From NCBI GenBank assembly GCA_001725215.1, contig MEFT01000113.1, positions 1 to 5,639 of the forward strand: a stretch of DNA of 5,639 nt. The letters are read 5' to 3'. This stretch comes from Clostridium sp. SCN 57-10. Its GTDB lineage: Bacteria; Bacillota; Clostridia; Oscillospirales; Butyricicoccaceae. Shown piece after piece: positions 1 through 4,469 of this stretch (within the stretch, counting starts at the first letter, position 1; every line of letters starts with the position of its first letter). The notes below the pieces were generated by a model that did no database searches, had not been told where the DNA came from, and saw nothing but the letters and a program-made list of their open reading frames with translations. The position numbers and the translations under genes were made by a program.

Positions 1-170
1 CTCAGGCGGAGGCCGACGCACTGAGGAAAAGCCCGTTTGATCGCGGAGCTATGGCGCGTGTCAGCTATCGCATGCTGTCTGCGCAGACGGCGCGCGGTAT
101 GCGCCTTTGCGATGAGTTGGTGCAGGCGGGTGCGATTAAAGCAAAAAAACTTGGAGAAGTGTTGAAATAA
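1..170 (+). CDS. C-terminal end of an unidentified protein (5' end outside window)
   Basis: An open frame enters from the left edge (first full codon at position 3) and ends at TAA 168-170, giving 55 residues. The fragment is rich in Ala, Arg, Lys and Leu, looks helical and soluble, and ends in a lysine-rich tail (KAKKLGEVLK). There is no membrane segment and no motif that I recognise, so no function is assigned. Base composition and codon use (GCG, CGC, CTG) match the GC-rich genes further right, so it looks native. Support for coding is the uninterrupted GC-rich frame and the position of the stop only three bases before a strong promoter, which places it as the upstream neighbour of the tRNA operon. 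No terminator is visible after it, so its transcript may read into the tRNA genes. Confidence 0.55.
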   Translation, partial: QAEADALRKSPFDRGAMARVSYRMLSAQTARGMRLCDELVQAGAIKAKKLGEVLK

Positions 171-173
171 GGG

Positions 174-203
174 TTGACAAAAGGGCTTAGGCTCCTGTAT
201 AAT
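174..203 (+). promoter_or_regulatory. Sigma-A-type promoter of the tRNA operon
   Basis: TTGACA at 174-179 and TATAAT at 198-203 both match the housekeeping consensus perfectly, separated by 18 bp. Initiation is expected near 210, leaving a leader of about 35 bases to be removed from the tRNA-Val precursor. A full-consensus promoter in front of stable RNA genes is typical. Confidence 0.88.
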
Positions 204-243
204 AAATCTTGCTCGCGAGTGATAAATGACCGGGCAGGAATGT

Positions 244-320
244 GGCGGCATAGCTCAGCTGGTCAGAGCGCTCGCCTCACACGCGAGAGGTCACTGGTTC
301 GATCCCAGTTGTCTCCACCA
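244..320 (+). tRNA. tRNA-Val (anticodon CAC)
   Basis: A complete 77-nt cloverleaf with encoded CCA (318-320). The D stem GCTC/GAGC is at 253-256/266-269, the anticodon stem CTCGC/GCGAG at 271-275/283-287, and the T stem ACTGG/CCAGT at 293-297/305-309 with loop TTCGATC. The anticodon is CAC at 278-280, reading the valine codon GUG. The acceptor strands 244-250 and 310-316 pair except for a C.U mismatch at the third pair (C246/T314), and the fifth pair is G.U. The discriminator is A317. It is the first gene of a two-tRNA operon, 12 bases before tRNA-Leu. Confidence 0.95.
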
Positions 321-332
321 TCAATTTCATAT

Positions 333-419
333 GCGGATGTGGCGGAATCGGCAGACGCGCATGGTTCAGGTCCATGTGAAAGCAATTTCATGGGGGTTCA
401 AGTCCCTTCATCCGCACCA
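333..419 (+). tRNA. tRNA-Leu (anticodon CAG)
   Basis: An 87-nt class II tRNA with encoded CCA (417-419). The acceptor stem GCGGATG/CATCCGC (333-339/409-415) is perfect and the discriminator is A416. The anticodon stem CATGG/CCATG is at 360-364/372-376, with CAG at 367-369, reading the leucine codon CUG. The long variable arm has a TGAAA/TTTCA stem (377-381/386-390), as expected for leucine tRNAs. The T stem (392-396/404-408) includes two G.U pairs. It is second in the operon and lies just before the terminator. Confidence 0.95.
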
Positions 420-421
420 CG

Positions 422-470
422 AAAAAGTCATGTATGAGGATTCAAACTCATACATGACTTTTTCTATTTT
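422..470 (+). terminator. Intrinsic terminator of the tRNA operon
   Basis: A perfect 17-bp inverted repeat (422-438 with 447-463) encloses the 8-base loop GATTCAAA and ends in a T-rich tract continuing to about 470. The outer five pairs are A-T, so the hairpin can also act in the opposite direction. It begins three bases after the tRNA-Leu CCA end. Confidence 0.92.
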
Positions 471-482
471 TTGTGATAAGAT
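454..482 (+). promoter_or_regulatory. Possible promoter of the CPBP protease gene
   Basis: An extended -10 element, TG-A-TAAGAT, lies at 474-482. A weak -35 match, ATGACT at 454-459, sits 17 bp upstream inside the 3' arm of the tRNA terminator. Initiation near 489 would leave a leader of about 33 bases. Only the extended -10 is convincing. Confidence 0.38.
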
Positions 483-509
483 GGAGCGAATAAGGATTGT
501 TTATCTAGT

Positions 510-514
510 AGGAG
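510..514 (+). promoter_or_regulatory. Ribosome binding site that fixes a TTG start
   Basis: AGGAG at 510-514 lies seven bases before TTG 522-524. No ATG in this frame follows until codon 43, which would remove the first membrane segment, so the TTG start is preferred. Confidence 0.75.
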
Positions 515-521
515 TGAAATT

Positions 522-1151
522 TTGAAAGCGGCTAAACTTAAAGCGATTGGGCTTCTAACAGCATTACTAATTGTGTTGAGTTATACTTTGGACGCAATTA
601 AAAAAGCGATCTTTCTTCTAGTGCCTAGAACCGATTTCTCGGATCACATGGCATCTATGGTTGCAATGATTGTATTGACCGCTATTATAATAATTGCTTG
701 CAAAAAATTGCATGTTGATCTTTTTATATTTCCAAGCAAATTTACTGTATTATATGTTTGTATTTCCATTGTCGTACTCTGCCTGCTCATAGGAACACCT
801 TCAAACTATACCGGAAGCTTTAGGCCGATTTTTTTATTATTCTATTCCAGTATTGTCACACCCGTTTTTGAAGAGCTTATTTTTCGTGGTTTTGTTTGGA
901 CCAAATTAAATCAAATTTTCTTAAGAGAATGGAAAACGTATATTGTCTCTACAATTCTGTTTGCCCTGTGGCATTTCGGTTACATTAGCTCCATAGCTTT
1001 CAGGATACAGGACAATTTGCTTGATGCGATGTTATGGAAAGTAATCACAGGACTGTGCTTCGGCGTTGTATTAGGCGCTGTTCGTTTAAAGACTAAAAAT
1101 TGCTATTCAACAATGCTGCTTCATGGCATATTGAACATTTTTGGCAGATAA
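522..1151 (+). CDS. CPBP (CAAX/Abi-type) intramembrane metalloprotease
   Basis: This 209-residue membrane protein has hydrophobic segments at about residues 7-22, 42-60, 73-91, 102-115, 140-152 and 172-188. The family signature is clear: EExxxR (E117, E118, R122 in FEELIFRG), FxxxH (F147 to H151 in FALWHFG) and HxxxN (H201 to N205). In the CPBP family these Glu, His and Asn residues form the intramembrane active site. Known members process prenylated or bacteriocin-type peptides, give self-immunity, or act as scaffolds; the substrate here cannot be told. The start is TTG 522 behind AGGAG. Sampled lines are about 25-47% GC, with many ATT, TTT and AAA codons, against about 55-67% in the neighbours, so recent transfer is likely. 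It sits alone between the tRNA terminator and a similar second terminator, with no bacteriocin or peptide gene beside it. The family call is firm and the role unknown. Confidence 0.88.
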   Translation: MKAAKLKAIGLLTALLIVLSYTLDAIKKAIFLLVPRTDFSDHMASMVAMIVLTAIIIIACKKLHVDLFIFPSKFTVLYVCISIVVLCLLIGTPSNYTGSFRPIFLLFYSSIVTPVFEELIFRGFVWTKLNQIFLREWKTYIVSTILFALWHFGYISSIAFRIQDNLLDAMLWKVITGLCFGVVLGAVRLKTKNCYSTMLLHGILNIFGR

Positions 1152-1236
1152 TCAAAATGAGAATAATCTATGGTGCGTCATTTTCAAATTCAAACTTAAA
1201 AACCAAATGATATCTTAATAGAGCGCGGCATGCTAT

Positions 1237-1272
1237 AAAAAATCATGTATGGGGTGCCGCACATGACTTTTT
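1237..1272 (+). terminator. Terminator after the protease gene, related to the tRNA terminator
   Basis: Arms AAAAAATCATGT (1237-1248) and ACATGACTTTTT (1261-1272) pair over 12 positions with one A.C mismatch, around a 12-base loop. The flanking A and T runs make it usable on both strands. Both arms closely match those of the tRNA terminator at 422-463. Confidence 0.65.
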
Positions 1273-1343
1273 ATTGAAGCTTATGAAAAGTATCTGCACC
1301 GCGGGCGACTCGTGCTCAGACGCAAAAACATCACCCAATGCGC

Positions 1344-1383
1344 AAAGACCTCGCGCTCCGTTTGAGAGAGCGAGGTCTTTCTT
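1344..1383 (+). terminator. Strong intrinsic terminator in the intergenic region
   Basis: AAAGACCTCGC (1344-1354) pairs perfectly with GCGAGGTCTTT (1370-1380). After one mismatch, three further pairs (1356-1358/1366-1368) close a seven-base loop. The tail is TCTTTCTTT. It could end transcription from the protease or tRNA side before the promoter at 1398. The symmetry of the A and T ends allows action on the other strand too. Confidence 0.8.
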
Positions 1384-1397
1384 TGTGCGAAAGGATA

Positions 1398-1406
1398 TGG
1401 TATGAT
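1398..1406 (+). promoter_or_regulatory. Extended -10 promoter for the winged-helix gene
   Basis: TG-G-TATGAT at 1398-1406 is a good extended -10 element. The -35 region 17 bp upstream (TTTCTT, 1378-1383) is poor, as is common with extended -10 promoters. The predicted start near 1413 leaves a leader of about 80 bases before the gene. Confidence 0.5.
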
Positions 1407-1429
1407 GTGCCAAGAATCCATCCTGTTAT

Positions 1430-1470
1430 CCGCCGGAGGCGGCGCTGGCAAAACGATACCGCCCGGGCGG
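1430..1470 (+). promoter_or_regulatory. Palindrome-rich leader upstream of the winged-helix gene
   Basis: CCGCC-GGA-GGCGG (1430-1442) and the perfect 12-bp palindrome CCGCCCGGGCGG (1459-1470) lie inside the presumed 5' leader. The arms are mutually complementary, so GGCGG 1438-1442 could instead pair with CCGCC 1459-1463. TGCCA 1408-1412 and TGGCA 1446-1450 can enclose the first hairpin. The palindrome may be an operator or an RNA fold; no known riboswitch class is recognised. Confidence 0.3.
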
Positions 1471-1495
1471 ATGCGGTTTACAAGGAAAGAGAGGC

Positions 1496-2554
1496 GTGGA
1501 AATGACGCAGACAGGCATCATCGCACTCCGCATGGAGCGGCAGTACCTTTCCCGCAAGGCAAACGAGCAGGAATACCTTGCGCTTTACCGTGACACGCAG
1601 CCGGGGCAAAATGTATATTGGAACGGCTTCGGCGATCCACCAAGTATTACATTTCGCGCCGATTTTGACGACATCGAATACAACCGTCAGCGCCAGAAAA
1701 GCCGCGCGCTCATCAAAGGGCGCTTTGCGGGTGGCAACCTGGGGTGGATTATGCGTGAGGAGCTTGAGCTGTTTGCCGCGCTCTACCGAAAGCCGCTTGC
1801 GGTGCGCCAGCACGCGCAGGAAACGCTGCTAGAGCTGCTTGAGCGCGAAGGACCGATGAGCATACAGGGCATGAAAGAGCTGACGGGTATGCTCGTCAAA
1901 GAGATCACGCCCGTGCTGCACCGCCTGCAGGAGGCGTTTTTGGTTTACGAAGATCAGTATGACGGCGAATGGGACAGGGGCTGGTATCCGTTCTCAGAAA
2001 TGTTCCCCGAGGCTGATTTGGAGAAATACACACGGCAGGAAGCGATTGCCGAGGTTCTGCGCCGCTTTGCCTATCGCCATGTGTGGTTTGACACGAAGAT
2101 GGCAAAGTCTTTTTACAAGCTGCCGGAAAAGGAGATTAAAGCCGCAGCGGCACAGCTTGCCGCAGAGGGCATATTGGTCGAGGCGGAGGGCGGCTATGTG
2201 CTGCGATCCGATTTGGACATGCTGCAGGCGGATAAAGCACCTGCGCCCAAAGGGGTTTATGCCATGCACCGAAATGACTTTCTGGTGCGTTCAAACGAGC
2301 ACTGGCTCAAAGAACGCTTTGCGCATCCCGCATACGGAACGATGCAGTATCTGCTGATCGACGGCGTGTTTCGCGGCGCGGTAGTCGGGCTGTTTAAATA
2401 CGGCCCCGGCATTCTGGAGGATATTATCACCGATCTGCCCGAAGAGGAGGCACAGGCGCGCAAGACGGAGATTTTTGCGGCGGTGCACGCCGTCAATTTC
2501 GGGGCGGACAACCCCATTTTACGCTATCACGGCGAGCTGCAGAACGGCCGTTGA
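1496..2554 (+). CDS. Winged-helix protein resembling the YcaQ/AlkZ DNA-glycosylase family
   Basis: This soluble 352-residue protein has two probable winged-helix units, at about residues 106-152 (LLELLEREGPMSIQGMKELT followed by a recognition-like helix and a strand) and about 180-236 (ending in AAEGILVEAEGGYVL). A C-terminal strand region, about 280-312 (QYLLIDGVFRGAVVGLFKYG), follows. This order recalls the HTH_42 family of YcaQ and AlkZ, which remove damaged or crosslinked bases. Those enzymes are usually somewhat longer, and their N-terminal Gln-containing catalytic motif is not evident here. The N-terminal part instead has YWNGFGDPPSITFR (41-54) and LIKGRF (72-77). DNA repair is therefore an inference, and a transcriptional or other DNA-binding role remains possible. 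The start is GTG 1496, six bases after AGGAAAG; ATG 1502, seven bases after AGAGAGG, is equally plausible and two residues shorter. No terminator separates it from the aminopeptidase gene. Confidence 0.55.
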   Translation: MEMTQTGIIALRMERQYLSRKANEQEYLALYRDTQPGQNVYWNGFGDPPSITFRADFDDIEYNRQRQKSRALIKGRFAGGNLGWIMREELELFAALYRKPLAVRQHAQETLLELLEREGPMSIQGMKELTGMLVKEITPVLHRLQEAFLVYEDQYDGEWDRGWYPFSEMFPEADLEKYTRQEAIAEVLRRFAYRHVWFDTKMAKSFYKLPEKEIKAAAAQLAAEGILVEAEGGYVLRSDLDMLQADKAPAPKGVYAMHRNDFLVRSNEHWLKERFAHPAYGTMQYLLIDGVFRGAVVGLFKYGPGILEDIITDLPEEEAQARKTEIFAAVHAVNFGADNPILRYHGELQNGR

Positions 2555-2579
2555 AAAAGAAGCGTAATTGTGCTAAAAT
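2551..2579 (+). promoter_or_regulatory. Promoter of the aminopeptidase gene
   Basis: TTGAAA (2551-2556) and TAAAAT (2574-2579) are separated by 17 bp, and TG at 2571-2572 gives an extended -10. The -35 box overlaps the TGA stop of the previous gene (2552-2554). Initiation is expected near 2586, with about 30 bases of leader before ATG 2617. A TATAAT at 2586-2591 also exists but lacks a -35 partner. Confidence 0.75.
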
Positions 2580-2616
2580 TCCAAATATAATCAATTTTTG
2601 AGAGGAATGTGGAATT

Positions 2617-3855
2617 ATGGGAAGCTTTTACGAGAAACTTCGCGAATATGCGGCGCTGCTCGTTCGCGTCGGCTCCGCCGTGCAGCCCGGGCAGAGCGTC
2701 GCGCTGACGGCACCGGTCGCCGCCGCGGAGCTTGCGCGCCTTTGTGCGGAGGAATGCTATGCCGTCGGTGCGAGCGACGTTATTCTAAATTGGCGTGACG
2801 ATCAAATCAGCCGCCTGCGCTATCTGCACGCCGACGACGCGCTGTTCGATACGGTATACGACTGGCAGGTATCGCTTTATAACATGTTTGCCAACAAGAA
2901 GTTCGCAATGCTTTACATTACCGGCAGTGATCCTGAAAACCTCAAGGGCGTAGATCCGAAGCGCCTGCAGCGCACCGAAATTGCAAGCGGCGAGCGGCTA
3001 AAAAAGTTTTATACGGCGCAGATGGCGTCTGATATCCAGTGGTGCATCGGCGCGTTTGCCATTCCGTCATGGGCCCGTAAAGTGTTCCCCGATTTGGCGG
3101 AAGATGAAGCCGTTTCCAAGCTGTGGGACGCGATTTTCACCTGTTGCCGCATTTCGGGCGACGGAACGGCCGTTGCGCGCTGGCAGGCACATGCCGACGA
3201 GCAGAAAGTGCGGCTGCGCAAGTTGAATGAGCTGCAATTCGATCACCTGATTTATCAAAACAGCCTCGGAACCGATCTGCGCGTCGCGCTGCCGGCCCAT
3301 CACATTTGGGGCGGCGCGACCGAGCTGGCGGGCACCGGCGTGGAGTTTATTCCGAACATGCCGACGGAAGAGATTTTCACCGCGCCGCGGCGCGACGGCG
3401 TGGACGGCGTGGTCTATTCCGCTATGCCGCTCATTCTCAACGGCAACGTCGTAGACCGATTTCGCCTTCGTTTTGAAAAGGGCGTCGTCGTCGAGGCGCA
3501 CGCCGAGGTGGGCGAGGAATATCTGATTTCTTCGCTTGATACCGACGAAGGCGCTCGCCGGCTTGGCGAGGTTGCGCTCGTGCCCTATTCGAGCCCCATC
3601 CGCGAAAGCGGTGTGCTGTTTTATAACACGCTGTTTGACGAGAATGCAAGCTGCCATTTTGCTTACGGCCGCGCGTACCCCCTCTGCGTCGAGGGTGCAG
3701 CCGCTCTGTCTGAGGAAGAGCAGATGGAGCTTGGTCTCAACCAGAGCCACACGCATGTAGACTTTATGGTCGGAACACCCGATCTTTCAATCGTCGGCGT
3801 ACAAGCCGACGGCACGCGGGTGGACATTTTCCGCAACGGAAGCTGGGCGCTTTGA
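2617..3855 (+). CDS. ampS: M29-family metallo-aminopeptidase (AmpS/PepS/AmpT type)
   Basis: A cytosolic two-metal exopeptidase that removes N-terminal residues from peptides. Its 412 residues are the normal family length. The N-terminal Rossmann-like domain (about 1-200) carries VQPGQSVAL (22-30). The C-terminal catalytic domain holds all expected metal ligands: E252 (MPTEEIFTAP), E318 (LGEVALVP), H347 and Y354 (CHFAYGRAYP), H380 and D382 (SHTHVDFMVG). As I recall the numbering, each lies two positions after its AmpT counterpart (E250, E316, H345, Y352, H378, D380), so the enzyme should be active. Start ATG 2617 follows AGAGGA (2601-2606) at ten bases. It has its own extended -10 promoter, and a long hairpin follows its stop directly, so it is probably mostly monocistronic. 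The gene symbol follows the family, because naming differs between species. Confidence 0.94.
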   Translation: MGSFYEKLREYAALLVRVGSAVQPGQSVALTAPVAAAELARLCAEECYAVGASDVILNWRDDQISRLRYLHADDALFDTVYDWQVSLYNMFANKKFAMLYITGSDPENLKGVDPKRLQRTEIASGERLKKFYTAQMASDIQWCIGAFAIPSWARKVFPDLAEDEAVSKLWDAIFTCCRISGDGTAVARWQAHADEQKVRLRKLNELQFDHLIYQNSLGTDLRVALPAHHIWGGATELAGTGVEFIPNMPTEEIFTAPRRDGVDGVVYSAMPLILNGNVVDRFRLRFEKGVVVEAHAEVGEEYLISSLDTDEGARRLGEVALVPYSSPIRESGVLFYNTLFDENASCHFAYGRAYPLCVEGAAALSEEEQMELGLNQSHTHVDFMVGTPDLSIVGVQADGTRVDIFRNGSWAL

Positions 3856-3924
3856 TTGACAGACGCCTGTCTTAAGCAAGGTCGGCAAGCCTTATCCAAG
3901 GGCTTGCCGACCTTAACTTGTCAA
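3856..3924. repeat. Imperfect 69-bp inverted-repeat element after the aminopeptidase gene
   Basis: The core is a perfect 14-bp inverted repeat, AAGGTCGGCAAGCC (3878-3891) with GGCTTGCCGACCTT (3901-3914), around a nine-base loop. TTGAC (3856-3860) and GTCAA (3920-3924) pair at the ends. The left side also contains a small hairpin, GACAG-ACGC-CTGTC (3858-3871). It may serve as a transcript-end hairpin, but no U tract follows, so it is not a standard intrinsic terminator. A dispersed palindromic repeat is the alternative. Confidence 0.6.
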
Positions 3925-3945
3925 ACTAATCCGAAGAGGCATAAA
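3918..3945 (+). promoter_or_regulatory. Weak candidate promoter for the acetyltransferase gene
   Basis: TTGTCA (3918-3923) matches the -35 consensus at five of six bases. CATAAA (3940-3945), 16 bp further on, matches the -10 at four of six. It overlaps the end of the inverted repeat. It is offered because no better promoter is visible before this gene. Confidence 0.3.
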
Positions 3946-3964
3946 GAATAGTTGGAGGTGCTCT

Positions 3965-4417
3965 GTGGAGCAAAAGGTAAAACGGTTTTCAGAGCTTTCT
4001 TGCGACGAGTTGTATGACATCTTACAGCTGCGCGTTGCGGTGTTTGTGGTTGAGCAGGCGTGCGCCTATCCGGAGGTAGACGGAAGAGACCGCCGCGCAT
4101 ACCATGTGTTCTTCACCGATGAAAGGGGAATACATGCCTATGCGCGGGTGCTTGACCGTGGTGTGTCATTTGACGACGTGTCGATCGGGCGGGTGGTGGC
4201 ACGTCAAAGAGGCTGCGGAATGGGCGAAAAAGTCATGCGTGCCGCGATGGAGACAGCACGCGAGCGTTTGCATGCCGAGCGTATCAAAATTGAAGCACAG
4301 TGTTACGCAAAGGCGTTTTATGAAAAGCTGGGCTTTCGTGCCGTCTCGGCCGAGTTTTTAGAGGACGGTATCCCGCATGTCGAAATGCTGTGGGAGGCTT
4401 CTCCGGGCGGCAGATAA
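3965..4417 (+). CDS. elaA: ElaA-type GNAT acetyltransferase
   Basis: This 150-residue protein, of normal ElaA length, would transfer an acetyl group from acetyl-CoA to an amine; the natural acceptor of ElaA proteins is not established. Family features run in order: ELYDILQLRVAVFVVEQACAYPEVDGRD (positions 15-42, with the LR.xVFVVEQ core at 22-31), the acetyl-CoA pyrophosphate loop RGCGMG (82-87) after IGRVVA (74-79), KIEAQCY (108-114), FYEKLGF (118-124) and EDGIPH (133-138), a signature of this family. There is no signal peptide or membrane segment. The GTG start at 3965 is set by GGAGG (3954-3958), six bases upstream. The dismutase gene begins 52 bases after the stop with no terminator between, so co-transcription is likely. 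Confidence 0.9.
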   Translation: MEQKVKRFSELSCDELYDILQLRVAVFVVEQACAYPEVDGRDRRAYHVFFTDERGIHAYARVLDRGVSFDDVSIGRVVARQRGCGMGEKVMRAAMETARERLHAERIKIEAQCYAKAFYEKLGFRAVSAEFLEDGIPHVEMLWEASPGGR

Positions 4418-4456
4418 GCGGCACACTTTTTCAGCGGCGCGGCATATCATGAGGCA

Positions 4457-4463
4457 GGAGGGG
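4457..4463 (+). promoter_or_regulatory. Ribosome binding site that fixes the dismutase TTG start
   Basis: GGAGGGG at 4457-4463 lies six bases before TTG 4470-4472. The in-frame ATG at 4449 lies upstream of this site and has no good ribosome site of its own. The frame stays open back to 4377 only by overlapping the acetyltransferase gene. Confidence 0.8.
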
Positions 4464-4469
4464 ATTCTT

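Larger units (their letters stand above)
1152..1495. other. 344-base gene-free interval with two terminators and a promoter
   Basis: No convincing coding frame is present. In order it holds an AT-rich tail of the protease region (1152-1236), a short hairpin terminator (1237-1272), a stretch without recognised features (1273-1343), a strong terminator (1344-1383), an extended -10 promoter (1398-1406) and a palindrome-rich leader (1430-1470). Composition changes from AT-rich to GC-rich at around 1290, which marks the right border of the foreign-looking segment. Confidence 0.6.

Noticed and set aside
174..525. Two overlapping plus-strand open frames of 87 and 99 codons across the tRNA operon.
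   Set aside because: They run through two complete tRNA genes and a terminator, and one starts inside the -35 box.
522..1151. Calling the CPBP protease a phage-defence (Abi) or bacteriocin-immunity gene.
   Set aside because: The family has several roles, and no toxin, bacteriocin or other defence gene lies beside it.
422..1272. Reading the related repeats as attL and attR of an integrative element.
   Set aside because: No integrase is present, the second copy is not preceded by a tRNA 3' end, and the arms may simply be a terminator sequence used repeatedly in this genome.
2586..2591. TATAAT as the main -10 box of the aminopeptidase gene.
   Set aside because: It has no -35 partner and would start transcription close to the ribosome site; the box pair at 2551-2579 is better spaced and has an extended -10.
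3067..3756. A 229-codon open frame on the minus strand inside the aminopeptidase gene.
   Set aside because: It is antisense to a gene with complete M29 ligands, its translation shows no family features, and it is the usual product of GC-rich codon bias.
4377..4469. Extension of the dismutase frame upstream to ATG 4377 or ATG 4449.
   Set aside because: It overlaps the acetyltransferase gene or lacks a ribosome site, adds residues foreign to the family, and TTG 4470 has an ideal ribosome site and the normal family N-terminus.
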